DNA from: Paenacidovorax monticola | GTDB taxonomy: Bacteria > Pseudomonadota > Gammaproteobacteria > Burkholderiales > Burkholderiaceae_C | DNA: 64,000 bases | Direction: 5' to 3' | NCBI RefSeq assembly: GCF_014489595.1 | Contig: NZ_CP060790.1 | Coordinates: 1,798,001-1,862,000 of the forward strand | Shown here: positions 1-8,997 of the stretch, in pieces | Numbering within the stretch: the first letter of the stretch is position 1 | Layout: each line of letters starts with the position of its first letter | Notes under the pieces: model-generated | Database searches by the model: none | What the model was told of the DNA's origin: nothing | The model's input: the letters and a program-made list of their open reading frames with translations, nothing else | Position numbers and translations under genes: made by a program

Positions 1-1
1 G

Positions 2-142
2 CTGCGGCTGGAGCGCATGCTGAGCCTGGAAGGCGAGCCGCTCGCCGTCGCAGCAGGCAGCCCGCTGCGCGTGCGCATTCCGCTGCCCGGCCCCGTGGAA
101 GGGGCCCTGCTGGCGCGCATCCTCGAAGCCGACCCGGCATAG
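2..142 (+). CDS. C-terminal end of a U32-family peptidase-like protein (partial)
   Basis: An open frame enters from the left edge and stops at TAG 140-142, giving 46 residues. The tail reads RMLSLEGEPLAVAAGSP and then a VRIPLPG stretch and an ALLAR stretch. This resembles the C-terminal beta-domain of YegQ/TrhP-type U32 proteins, which act in tRNA hydroxylation in E. coli. The match is from memory of the family tail only, because the catalytic part lies outside the window. A different beta-barrel-ended protein remains possible. Confidence 0.45.
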   Translation: MRLERMLSLEGEPLAVAAGSPLRVRIPLPGPVEGALLARILEADPA

Positions 143-172
143 CACGACCGGTCAGGTCTGCGCCTGTTCTGA

Positions 173-595
173 TCACGCGGCGGCGTGCCGAGCCCCCTGG
201 AGCGGCGCGCGGCTGCGGCGCAGCCCCGTCCACTGCAGCTCAGCCAGCACCACGACCACCACGGCCTGCGCCAGCACCCAGGCCGCTCCCCAGGCCGTGA
301 CAGGCAGGCGCCCACTCCACAGCAGGGCACCGCAGGCCAGTGCCCAGCCCAGGTTGCCCACGGCCACCACGCCGATGAGCGTGCGCGGCGTGGGCTGGCG
401 CCTTGCCATCCAGGCCGCGGCCAGCGCATAGACCAGCAGGAACAGCCCCGTGCCAGCCAACAGCGGTGCGGGCAGGCCCGTGAGCGCGGCCAGCGGCTGC
501 GTGGCGGCCAGCTGCAGCGCTCCGGTGGCGGCGCACGACGCGGCATCGGTCCACATCACGCGGGAGAGAAAGCGGGGGGAGGCAAAGATCGACAT
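173..595 (-). CDS. Small four-helix integral membrane protein, hypothetical
   Basis: A 140-residue protein with about four hydrophobic segments (roughly residues 17-37, 41-63, 72-93 and 98-119) and a basic C-terminal tail. It resembles small DoxX-like or unnamed inner-membrane proteins, but I cannot assign a family. The start at 595 is preceded by an AGGAG ribosome site (CCAGGAGCC on the minus strand). It is divergent from the XRE/MmyB regulator at 729, with a perfect palindrome between them, so it is probably the target of that regulator. Confidence 0.75.
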   Translation of the reverse strand: MSIFASPRFLSRVMWTDAASCAATGALQLAATQPLAALTGLPAPLLAGTGLFLLVYALAAAWMARRQPTPRTLIGVVAVGNLGWALACGALLWSGRLPVTAWGAAWVLAQAVVVVVLAELQWTGLRRSRAPLQGARHAAA

Positions 596-675
596 GGAAG
601 GCTCCTGGTGTGAATGCGGCGCAGACCATTCCGCGCTGCCGGTGCCTATGGTCGGCAGAGGGGTGCCGCGCGTCG

Positions 676-692
676 ATGACCTCGCAGGTCAT
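676..692. promoter_or_regulatory. Palindromic operator ATGACCT-CGC-AGGTCAT
   Basis: A perfect inverted repeat with two 7-base arms and a 3-base centre, in the 133-base gap between the divergent membrane protein (starts 595) and the XRE/MmyB regulator (starts 729). Palindromes of this kind next to MmyB-type regulators suggest an autoregulatory operator. The symmetry is seen directly; the binding partner is inferred. Confidence 0.6.
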
Positions 693-728
693 GGCCTGCA
701 CGCAATGCCAGCCGCTACGATCCGCGCC

Positions 729-1562
729 ATGACCGCCACGACCACCGCCCCTTCCGCCCGCGCGCCCATCGGGGCCCACCTGCGCCACTGGCGCCAGCAC
801 CGCCATCTGAGCCAGCAGGGCCTGGCGCTGGAGGCCGACATCTCCACCCGCCACCTGAGCTATCTGGAAACGGGCCGCTCCGCACCGAGCCGCGAGATGG
901 TGCTGCGCCTGGCCGAGCGGCTGGCCGTGCCGCTGCGCGAGCGCAACGCGCTGCTCGTGGCGGCGGGCTTTGCACCCATGTACCAGGCGCGGCCGCTGGA
1001 CCACCCCGACCTGGCCGCCGCGCGCCAGGCCGTGGAACTGGTGCTCAAGGGCCATGAGCCCAATCCGGCCCTGGCCGTGGACCGGCACTGGAACCTCGTG
1101 GCCGCCAACGCGCTCGTGCCGCTGCTGCTCGAAGGCGTGGCGCCGCACCTGCTGGCGCCGCCCGTGAACGTGCTGCGCCTGAGCCTGCACCCCGAGGGCC
1201 TGGGCCCGCGCCTCGTGAACCCGGCGCAGTGGCGCGCCCACCTGCTGCACCGGCTGCAGCAGCAGATCGCCGCCACGTCCGACGCCCAGCTGCAGGCCCT
1301 GCGCGACGAGATCGCCGCCTACCCCGTGGAAGGTGCGGAGCCCCACGCCAGCCCGCACCATGGCGCCGCGTCCGACATCGTCGTGCCCTTCCAGCTGCGC
1401 ACACCACAGGGCACGCTGCTGAGCTTCATCAGCACCATCACGATCTTCGGCACGCCCGTGGACGTGACGCTGCAGGAGCTGGCGGTGGAGTCGTTCTTTC
1501 CCGCCGACGCGGCCACGCAGGCGGCCCTGGCGCAGTTGGCGGGTACGCGGCAGACCAGCTAG
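729..1562 (+). CDS. XRE-family transcriptional regulator with MmyB-like ligand-binding domain
   Basis: A 277-residue regulator. Residues about 13-70 form a helix-turn-helix of the HTH_31/XRE type (GLALEADISTRHLSYLETGR region). Residues about 105-270 match the MmyB-like ligand-binding domain, with AVDRHWNLVAANA near its start and a PFQLRTPQGTLLSFIST stretch near its end. The ATG at 729 was chosen because it places the HTH close to the N-terminus; the reading frame is open further upstream but lacks domain content. The gene shares the CTAG at 1559-1562 with the stop of the convergent GlxA-type gene. It probably controls the divergent membrane protein through the palindrome at 676-692. Confidence 0.88.
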   Translation: MTATTTAPSARAPIGAHLRHWRQHRHLSQQGLALEADISTRHLSYLETGRSAPSREMVLRLAERLAVPLRERNALLVAAGFAPMYQARPLDHPDLAAARQAVELVLKGHEPNPALAVDRHWNLVAANALVPLLLEGVAPHLLAPPVNVLRLSLHPEGLGPRLVNPAQWRAHLLHRLQQQIAATSDAQLQALRDEIAAYPVEGAEPHASPHHGAASDIVVPFQLRTPQGTLLSFISTITIFGTPVDVTLQELAVESFFPADAATQAALAQLAGTRQTS

Positions 1563-2572
1563 CGCTGCGCAGTGCCTTGCCGGTATTCGCCCGGCGGCAC
1601 GCCCCAGCGCTGGCGAAAGCCGCGCTGCAGCGCGTCCGTCGATGCGAAGCCGCACTGCACCGCCACGCGCTCGATGCTCCATGCGGTTTCGCGCAGCAGC
1701 AGTGCCGCCTCATCCAGGCGCACGGCCTGCACATAGCGCGCGGGTGCCATGCCAATTTCGCGCTGGAACACGCGCGCAAAGTGGCGCGGACTCATGGCTG
1801 CGCGCTCGGCGAGACGCTCCACGCGCAGATCGTCCGCAAGGTGCTCGCGGACCCAGGCCAGCAGTTCGCGCAGCGGATGGCTCGCACGCGCCTGTGCCCG
1901 CAGCAGCGGGCTCGACTGCGGCGCCAGGCCCGGGCGCAGGCCTGCCGCCACGAGATTGCGTGCGATCTGCATCGCGTGGCTGCGGCCCAGGTCTTCCTCC
2001 ACCAGAGCCAACGCCAGGTCCACGCCTGTCAGCACGCCAGCAGAGGTCCACACCGTGCCATCGCGCACATAGATCTGGTCGTCCACCACCGTGGTGTCGG
2101 GGCACAGGCTTTGCAACAATCCGCAGGCGCTCCAGTGGGTGGTGCTGCGCCGTCCATGCAGCAAACCGGCCTGCGCAAGGGCGAAAGCCCCCGTGCAGAC
2201 ACTGGCCACGCGGCGCGCGCTACGGGCCGCCTCGGCAATCCACGCACCCAGGCCCGTGCCGAGCAGCAACCGCCGCAGCGCATCCTCACTGCCGCCTGCG
2301 ACGATCAGCGTATCCACGGGGCCCGCATCGCCCTGTGTCCAGCGGCCATGCGGCGCAATCGCAAGGCCCGCGCTCGTGGCCACTAGGCCTTCGCCGGCGG
2401 CCAGCACCCGCAGTTCGTAGGTCCCGGGCACCTGCTCATTGGCTTTGGCGAACACGCTCGCGGGCCCGGCGAGGTCAAGGATCTCCACCCCGTCGAATAC
2501 CACCAGCGCCACCCGGCGTGCGGGCACGGCCTGGGCAGGATCTGCGGCACATTCGTCATTGCGGGTCGGCAT
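1559..2572 (-). CDS. GlxA-family AraC-type transcriptional regulator (DJ-1/PfpI + HTH)
   Basis: A 337-residue two-domain regulator. A DJ-1/PfpI-like domain occupies about residues 17-180 (VALVVFDGVEILDLAGP, then VASVCTGAFALAQAGLL with the nucleophile-elbow Cys position). An AraC/XylS double HTH follows at about 225-330 (MSPRHFARVFQREIG and CGFASTDALQRGFRQRWG). ATG 2572 has AGGTGG a few bases upstream. Its start codon overlaps the upstream edge of the divergent DJ-1 lipoprotein gene, so one promoter region of minimal size serves both. The effector is unknown. Confidence 0.88.
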   Translation of the reverse strand: MPTRNDECAADPAQAVPARRVALVVFDGVEILDLAGPASVFAKANEQVPGTYELRVLAAGEGLVATSAGLAIAPHGRWTQGDAGPVDTLIVAGGSEDALRRLLLGTGLGAWIAEAARSARRVASVCTGAFALAQAGLLHGRRSTTHWSACGLLQSLCPDTTVVDDQIYVRDGTVWTSAGVLTGVDLALALVEEDLGRSHAMQIARNLVAAGLRPGLAPQSSPLLRAQARASHPLRELLAWVREHLADDLRVERLAERAAMSPRHFARVFQREIGMAPARYVQAVRLDEAALLLRETAWSIERVAVQCGFASTDALQRGFRQRWGVPPGEYRQGTAQR

Positions 2573-2615
2573 GGCCCCACCTATCGTCCTGGGCTTGTTG
2601 CACATGCCCTGGACT

Positions 2616-3785
2616 ATGCCATTGCTCCCATCCCTCTCTCGCTGGCTGCTCGCCGTGGCCGCCTGCTGCGCGACAAGCGGCTGCAGCCTGCCGCCCGAGC
2701 CCTTGCGCTCCCCCCCATCGCCGGCCGCCCTCCAACACGGTGAAGCCAGCATCGCGGCACGGCAGCCGCGCCGCGCCCGGCCGACGGTCGCCGTGCTGGC
2801 CCACCCCGAAGGCACGGAAACCACCGATTTCCTCGTGCCCCATGCACTGCTGCAGCGGTCGGGCGTAGCCACCGTGCATGCCGTGGCGCCGCGCGCCGGG
2901 CGCATTCCGCTCATGCCCGCGCTGGAGGTGGAGGTGAACTGGGATCTGGCGCGCTTCGATGCGCAGTACCCCGAGGGTGCCGACTACGTGATCGTGCCGG
3001 CCCTGCACCGCAGCGATGACCCCGCCGTGCTGCGCTGGCTGCAAAGGCAGCACAGGCAAGGAGCCACGGTGCTCGCCATCTGCGCGGGCAGCCTGGTGCT
3101 GGCGCAGGCCGGCCTGCTCGACGGGCGTGGCTACACGGGCCACTGGTGGGACCGCGAAACCCTGCGGCGCCAGGCACGGCAGGCGCATTTCGTGCCCGAT
3201 CGGCGGCTGTGGATGGACCAGGGCGTAGGAACGACCACGGGGGTGAGCGCCTCGTTGCCCGCCACACTCGCGCTGATCGACGCCATCGCCCCCGGCATGG
3301 GTGCACACATGGCGCGCGAGGCCGGCCTGGCGGGCTGGAGCCTTGGGCATGCGAGCGCGGCCTTCGCCCTGGGCCCTGGCGATATCTGGGCGGTGGTGCG
3401 CAACAGCGCGCTGTGGTGGAGGCACACATCCATTCCCATCGCCGTGGAGGATGGCATGGACGATGCCGCCCTGGCTCTGGTAGCCGACGCGTGGTCGCGC
3501 ACCTACCAATCGCAAGCGGAAGCGGTGGCGGCCCGGGCGGGCCCGGTGCGCCTCGCCAGCGGCCTGCCGCTGTACGCACGTACCGATGCAGCGGAATACC
3601 TGCGCGCCGCGCCCATGCCGGCCTCGCGCCATGCCCGCCAGCCCGCAGCCTGCGCCCTGGCACGCAGCTTGTCTGCGATTGCAGCCCACCAGGGCGAGCG
3701 CACCGCAGGCTGGGTGGCCAAGCAGCTGGAATACCTGCCGCCGCAGGAGGCGGCCGCACTGCAATGCAGCGGCTTTGAAGAATGA
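2616..3785 (+). CDS. DJ-1/PfpI-family putative lipoprotein
   Basis: About 389 residues. An N-terminal hydrophobic stretch ends at Cys23 (CCATSGC), a plausible but imperfect lipobox, suggesting export and lipid anchoring. The DJ-1/PfpI glutamine-amidotransferase-like fold follows: VAVLAHPEGTETTDFLVP, VLAICAGSLVLAQAGLLDG with the elbow Cys, and TGHWW. The C-terminal 150 residues are not assigned. In-frame starts also exist at 2571 and 2604; 2616 gives the best signal peptide. It is paired divergently with a GlxA-type regulator that shares the same fold in its sensor domain. The substrate is unknown. Confidence 0.75.
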   Translation: MPLLPSLSRWLLAVAACCATSGCSLPPEPLRSPPSPAALQHGEASIAARQPRRARPTVAVLAHPEGTETTDFLVPHALLQRSGVATVHAVAPRAGRIPLMPALEVEVNWDLARFDAQYPEGADYVIVPALHRSDDPAVLRWLQRQHRQGATVLAICAGSLVLAQAGLLDGRGYTGHWWDRETLRRQARQAHFVPDRRLWMDQGVGTTTGVSASLPATLALIDAIAPGMGAHMAREAGLAGWSLGHASAAFALGPGDIWAVVRNSALWWRHTSIPIAVEDGMDDAALALVADAWSRTYQSQAEAVAARAGPVRLASGLPLYARTDAAEYLRAAPMPASRHARQPAACALARSLSAIAAHQGERTAGWVAKQLEYLPPQEAAALQCSGFEE

Positions 3786-3833
3786 ACTGGCTTGCAGCGC
3801 CCGCGCAACAGGTGCTGGACGCTGCATTTCCAA
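3783..3833 (+). repeat. Degenerate copy of a Comamonadaceae-type intergenic repeat
   Basis: The stretch containing GGCTTGCAGCGCCCGCGCA and then GCTGGACGCTGCATTT resembles the element seen more clearly at 61336-61392. It begins at the stop codon of the DJ-1 gene. The similarity was judged by eye and is weak. Confidence 0.35.
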
Positions 3834-3844
3834 TAGCAACCAGA

Positions 3845-3872
3845 AAAAAAGCCCGCCGAAGCGGGCTTTTTT
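3845..3872. terminator. Bidirectional intrinsic terminator
   Basis: AAAAAAGCCCGC, a CGAA loop, then GCGGGCTTTTTT. The stem is GC-rich, flanked by A and T tracts, and works on both strands. It separates the convergent DJ-1 gene and acnB. Confidence 0.85.
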
Positions 3873-3890
3873 CCTTAAGGCAGGCACCGA

Positions 3891-6488
3891 TCAGGCGCAG
3901 GCCGGAGCGGCCTTGGCGGCGTCCGCGTATTCCTCGATCTGGTCGAAGTTCATGTAGCGGTACACGCTGGCCTTGTCGGCGTCGATCACGCCCATGGCGG
4001 CCAGGTACTCGTCCTTGGTCGGCAGCTTGCCCAGCTTGGAGGCGATGGCGGCCAGCTCGGCCGAACCCAGGAACACGTTGGTGTTCTTGCCCAGGCGGTT
4101 GGGGAAGTTGCGGGTCGAGGTCGAGATCACCGTCGCGCCTTCGCGCACCTGGGCCTGGTTGCCCATGCACAGCGAGCAGCCCGGCATTTCGGTGCGCGCA
4201 CCGGCCGTTCCGAAGGCGGCGTAGTGGCCTTCCTTGATCAGCTCGGACTGGTCCATCTTGGTCGGCGGAGCCACCCACAGCTTGACGGGGATGTCACGCT
4301 GGCCGCCCAGCAGCTTGGCCGCCGCGCGGAAATGGCCGATGTTGGTCATGCACGAACCGATGAAGGACTCGTCGATCTTGGTGCCAGCCACTTCGGACAG
4401 GAACTTGGCGTCGTCCGGGTCGTTCGGGCAGCAGACGATGGGCTCCTTGATGTCGGCCAGATCGATTTCGATCACGGCGGCGTACTCGGCATCCTTGTCG
4501 GCTTCGAGCAGGCTGGGGTTGGCCAGCCAGGCTTCCACCTTCTCGATGCGGCGCTGTAGCGTGCGCGCATCGGCGTAGCCGTCGGCGATCATGTTCTTCA
4601 TCAGCACGACGTTGCTGGTGAGGTATTCCTTGATCGGCTCGGGGTTCAGCTTGATGGTGCAGCCGGCGGCGGAGCGCTCGGCCGAGGCGTCGGACAGCTC
4701 GAATGCCTGTTCCACCTTCAGGTTCGGCAGGCCTTCGATTTCCAGGATGCGGCCGGAGAACACGTTCTTCTTGCCAGCCTTGGCCACCGTCAGCAGGCCC
4801 GCCTTGATGGCGTACAGCGGGATGGCATGCACGAGGTCGCGCAGCGTCACGCCGGGCTGCATCTCGCCCTTGAAGCGCACCAGCACAGACTCGGGCATGT
4901 CCAGCGGCATCACGCCGGTGGCGGCGCCGAAGGCCACGAGGCCCGAGCCGGCCGGGAAGGAGATGCCGATGGGGAAGCGGGTGTGCGAGTCGCCGCCGGT
5001 GCCGACCGTGTCGGGCAGCAGCAGGCGGTTCAGCCAGCTGTGGATCACGCCGTCGCCGGGGCGCAGGGCCACGCCGCCACGGTTGCTGATGAAGGCGGGC
5101 AGCTCGCGGTGGGTCTTCACGTCCACGGGCTTGGGATAGGCGGCCGTGTGGCAGAAGGACTGCATCACCAGGTCGGCCGAGAAGCCCAGGCAGGCCAGGT
5201 CCTTCAGCTCGTCGCGGGTCATCGGGCCGGTGGTGTCCTGGGAGCCGACGGTGGTCATCTTGGGCTCGCAGTAGGTACCGGGGCGCACGCCCTGGCCTTC
5301 CGGCAGGCCGACGGCGCGGCCGACCATCTTCTGGGCCAGCGTGAAGCCGGCCGTGGAGGCGGCGGGGGCCTGCGGCAGGCGGAACAGCGTGGACGCGGCC
5401 AGGCCCAGGAACTCGCGGGCCTTGGCAGTCAGCGAGCGGCCGATGATCAGGTTGATGCGGCCGCCGGCGCGCACTTCATCGAACAGGACGTCGCTCTTGA
5501 GCTTGAACTCGGCCACGGTGGCGCCATTCTTCACGATCTTGCCGTCGTAGGGCAGGATGTCGACCACGTCGCCCATCTCCAGCTTGGAGACGTCGACCTC
5601 GATCGGCAGCGAGCCGGAGTCTTCCTGCGTGTTGAAGAAGATGGGGGCGATCTTGCCGCCCAGCGTCACGCCGCCGAAGCGCTTGTTCGGAACGAAGGGG
5701 ATGTCCTGGCCCGTGGCCCAGATCACGCTGTTGGTGGCCGACTTGCGGCTGGAACCCGTGCCCACCACGTCGCCCACGTAGGCCACCAGGTGGCCCTTCT
5801 TCTTGAGGTCCTCGATGAACTGCATCGGGCCGCGCTTGCCGTCTTCCTCAGGCTTGAAGGCCGCGTCAGGGCGCGTGTTCTTCAGCATGGCCAGGTAGTG
5901 CAGCGGGATGTCGGGGCGGCTCCAGGCGTCGGGCGCGGGCGACAGGTCGTCGGTGTTGGTCTCGCCGGGCACCTTGAACACGGTGACGGTGATCTTCTTC
6001 TCGACTTCGGGGCGCGAGGTGAACCACTCGGCATCGGCCCAGCTCTGGATCACTTCCTTGGCCTTGGCGTTGCCGGCCTTGGCCTTGGCAGCCACGTCGT
6101 TGAAGAAGTCGAACATCAGCAGCGTCTTCTTCAGGCCTTCGGCGGCCACGCCCGCCACTTCGGCGTCGTCCAGCAGCTCGATCAGGGGGTGCACGTTGTA
6201 GCCGCCCACCATGGTGCCCAGCAGCTCGGTGGCCTTGGACTTGGAGATCAGGCCGACCTTGATGTCACCGTGTGCCACGGCCGCCAGGAAGCTGGCCTTG
6301 ACCTTGGCGGCGTCGTCCACACCCGGAGGCACGCGGTGGGTCAGCAGGTCGAGCAGGAAGGCGTCTTCACCCGCGGGCGGGTTCTTGATCAGCTCGATCA
6401 GCTCGGCCACTTGCTGGGCCGACAGCGGCAGCGGGGGAATGCCCAGTGCGGCGCGCTCGGCCACATGGTCGCGATAGGCTTTCAACAT
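3891..6488 (-). CDS. acnB: Aconitate hydratase B
   Basis: An 865-residue protein, the same length as E. coli AcnB, which interconverts citrate and isocitrate through cis-aconitate in the TCA cycle. It opens with the HEAT-like domain typical of AcnB ([25 protein letters not shown], of which the first part is diagnostic). The [4Fe-4S] ligands are seen as SCMTNIG and GCSLCMGNQ near the C-terminus. The minus-strand start is preceded by GGAGAGAAG. It is the last gene of the mdh-tam-lyase-acnB block and ends at a bidirectional terminator. A very long antisense frame across it is a GC-composition shadow. Confidence 0.97.
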
Positions 6489-6547
6489 GGTTTTCTTCTC
6501 TCCAAGGGTTTTCTAAAGTGGGGCGACTCCGCAGGCCGGGCAGTGCG

Positions 6548-7177
6548 TTACTTGGCGGGTTGCGCGTCGAGCAGGCTCGGCGGCGGAGCCTTCTTGATGG
6601 CCTCGGCCACCTGGACCTGGGCAGGGCTCATGCACTCGTCGGCCAGGCGCTGGCCCAGCTTCTGGTTCATGAGCATGGACTTGTTCGCGATCTGCAGCCA
6701 CACGGCGCCGCGCTGCTGGTCCTCCAGGCGCACCACGCCGGTGCTCGTGGCCACGGGGCTCATGTAGTAGGAGAAGCCCTTGCCTTCCACGCGGAAGTGG
6801 CCAGGCGCCTTGGGATCGGGCGTCACGTTCACGGAAGCGCCGAGTTCGCAGGCGATGTGGCCCGTGTGCACGCGCTCGGCGATGGCCAGCTCATCGGCGG
6901 TCAGGGCCGCCTCGGCGGCGATCAGGCCCGTGGCGACCTGGCTCGTGGCGCTCTTGAGCTGCGTACGGCTGCTAGGAGGCGTGGCCTTGGCGACCGCGGT
7001 CTTTTCCTTTTTCTCGGCCGCAGCCTTGGCCGTGGTCTTCTTGGCCGGCGCCTTGGCGGCGGGCTTTGCTGCCTGGGTCTTGGCAGCGGGCTTCGCGGCC
7101 GCGGGCTTGTCGGCGGCAGCCTGGGCCAGCACCAGGGCGGGTGCCAGCAGCAGAACGGAAGCGATGAATGATTTCAT
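6548..7177 (-). CDS. Exported hypothetical protein with Ala/Lys/Pro-rich linker
   Basis: A 209-residue protein. A signal peptide ends near residue 18 (ALVLA-QA). Residues about 20-66 form a low-complexity KPAAK/KAPAKK segment resembling histone H1-like tails. A conserved-looking globular part follows at about 75-200 with two cysteines (HIACELG and LADECMSP). It lies 59 bases upstream of acnB in the same direction and 31 bases downstream of the CitE-like lyase. I do not recognise the globular family. An envelope role is inferred from the signal peptide. Confidence 0.8.
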   Translation of the reverse strand: MKSFIASVLLLAPALVLAQAAADKPAAAKPAAKTQAAKPAAKAPAKKTTAKAAAEKKEKTAVAKATPPSSRTQLKSATSQVATGLIAAEAALTADELAIAERVHTGHIACELGASVNVTPDPKAPGHFRVEGKGFSYYMSPVATSTGVVRLEDQQRGAVWLQIANKSMLMNQKLGQRLADECMSPAQVQVAEAIKKAPPPSLLDAQPAK

Positions 7178-7208
7178 GGGGGCTCCAACGGGGATGAAAA
7201 GGTGGAGA

Positions 7209-8213
7209 CTAATCGATGAACCAGGGCCTTACCGTTTCAGGCAGGGTACGCCCGGTCTGGTGGGCTCGCTCCAGCACCTGCCAGAAGTAGCGGTAGCTGG
7301 CGCGGTCGTGCAGCACGCCACCGGCGCTGATCGGTGCCCAGTCGGCCGCAGCGGCTGCCGTGACGATCCGGGCGGCCTGGTCGATCTCGTCCTGCGCGGG
7401 CGCGAAGGCCGCAAGGATGGGACGGATCTGACCAGGGTGGATGCTCCACATGCGGGTGTAGCCAAACTCGCTGGCGGCCCGCGTGGCCGCCGCCTGCATG
7501 GCGGCGGTATCGTTGAATTCGGTCACGACGCAGTGCGATGGCACCTTGCCGTGGGCATGGCAGGCTGCGGCAATCTCGAGCTTGGCACGCACCACCAGGG
7601 GGTGCGTGAACTGCCCGACTGACCCCATGGCCGACGCGGGAATCGCCCCGCCGTGGGCCGATACGAAATCCATGAGCCCGAAGCTCAGGCTCTGCACGCG
7701 CGGGTGGGCCGCGATCTCGAACGCACGGTGCACCGCGGCGGGCGACTCGATCAGCACATGCAGCGGCAGGTGCGCGGCGCCCGCGTCCAGCAGGGCCTTC
7801 TCGGCACGCAGCACGTCGTCCACCGATTCCACCTTGGGCACCATGATGTGGCACAGGCGGTCCCCCGCCTCGCCAGCGATGGTCGCCATGTCGTTGGCGA
7901 ACGCCGGATGGTCCACGGTGTGCACACGGGCCGCCACGCGCGCCTGCGGGGCTGCGCCCCGCGCGAGCGCGGCGACCAGCGCCGCATGCTCACGCTCCTG
8001 CCCCACGGGGGCGCCGTCCTCGCAGTCGAGCGTGACGTCGAACACGCAGTGGCCGAATTCAGCCGCCAGCTCCGCCTGCAGTTGCAGGCTCTTGCGCATG
8101 CGCGCCTCGACGCCGCTGTAGTGGTCGCACACCGGCAGCCGGGCCACGCCGCCCTGGGCACCGAGCAGCACCTGGGCGGGATGGACGGAAGATGCGGTCA
8201 TGGGTGGAGTCAT
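7209..8213 (-). CDS. HpcH/HpaI aldolase / citrate lyase beta-type CoA-ester lyase
   Basis: A 334-residue member of the CitE-like lyase family, which cleaves or hydrolyses malyl-, citramalyl- or related CoA esters using Mg2+. Family landmarks are [12 protein letters not shown] (acidic metal-binding region), an early conserved Arg-containing segment, [15 protein letters not shown] text ([14 protein letters not shown]) and [12 protein letters not shown]. Its ATG overlaps the TGA of tam (8210-8213), indicating translational coupling. Placement in a TCA-cycle block points to malyl-CoA or citryl-CoA-type chemistry, but the exact substrate cannot be read from the sequence. Confidence 0.85.
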   Translation of the reverse strand: MTPPMTASSVHPAQVLLGAQGGVARLPVCDHYSGVEARMRKSLQLQAELAAEFGHCVFDVTLDCEDGAPVGQEREHAALVAALARGAAPQARVAARVHTVDHPAFANDMATIAGEAGDRLCHIMVPKVESVDDVLRAEKALLDAGAAHLPLHVLIESPAAVHRAFEIAAHPRVQSLSFGLMDFVSAHGGAIPASAMGSVGQFTHPLVVRAKLEIAAACHAHGKVPSHCVVTEFNDTAAMQAAATRAASEFGYTRMWSIHPGQIRPILAAFAPAQDEIDQAARIVTAAAAADWAPISAGGVLHDRASYRYFWQVLERAHQTGRTLPETVRPWFID

Positions 8214-8986
8214 GGGTGTCGCTGGGCCACGATGAACATGCGCGGAAAGGCCAGCAGGCGCTTGCCGTCCGCACGCACGGCGTAGGCCTGGTCGATCCGG
8301 CGTTCATACTCGGCCAGGTAGCTGTCACGCAGCCCCTGCGGCAGCGGATCGACGAAGGGCTTGAGGCCCGTGCCGCGCACCCATTCCACGATGGCGCCGG
8401 CGGAGTCCATCGTGTGCTGGTAGATGGTGTGCCACACGTCCACGCGGGCCGCGCGCGGCGCCAGCAGGTCGTAGTAGCCCTGGATGCCGAGCAGCTCCGT
8501 GCGCAGCCGGTCGGCGTCGCCGATCGGCTCGCGCCAGGGCGCCTGGGCCGCCACCTCGCGCATGAGGCGGTGCGTGGGCTCCTGCCGGTTGTCGGGCATC
8601 TGGACGGCCAGCACGCCGCCGGGAGCCAGGCTCTCGAACAACCGGGGAATCAGGGTTTCATGCCCCGCCACCCACTGCAGGGCGGCGTTGGCGTAAATGA
8701 GGTCGGGCGCCACATCGGGCACCCATTGGGCGATGTCGCCCCAGGCGAAGTCCACGCCGGGCAGGCGCTCGCGCGCGCTTTGCAGCATGGCCTCGGAGTT
8801 GTCGATGCCGGTGACGCGCGCCCCGGGGTAGCGCGCCACCAGCAGCTCGGTGGAATTGCCCGGCCCGCAGCCCAGGTCCACCACGCGGGCAGGACCGGGA
8901 TGCGGAACGCGCGCCAGCAGCTCCTGGGCCGGGCGCGTGCGCTCGTCCTCGTAGCGGCGGTAGAGCGCGGGGTTCCAGTCGAGCAT
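8210..8986 (-). CDS. tam: Trans-aconitate 2-methyltransferase
   Basis: A 258-residue SAM-dependent methyltransferase, close to E. coli Tam (252). It starts [20 protein letters not shown], a hallmark of Tam, followed by the SAM motif [12 protein letters not shown] at about residues 35-46. The enzyme methylates trans-aconitate, a spontaneous by-product of cis-aconitate that inhibits aconitase, so linkage with acnB in the same block makes metabolic sense. ATG 8986 was chosen on the Tam N-terminus. It starts 11 bases after the mdh stop and its own stop overlaps the start of the next lyase gene. Confidence 0.93.
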
Positions 8987-8997
8987 GAACGGACCGA

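Noticed and set aside
4827..6767. 646-codon open frame antisense to acnB
   Set aside because: It has no domain signal, is rich in His, Gly, Gln and Arg as expected from the reverse complement of a high-GC gene, and acnB is complete on the other strand.
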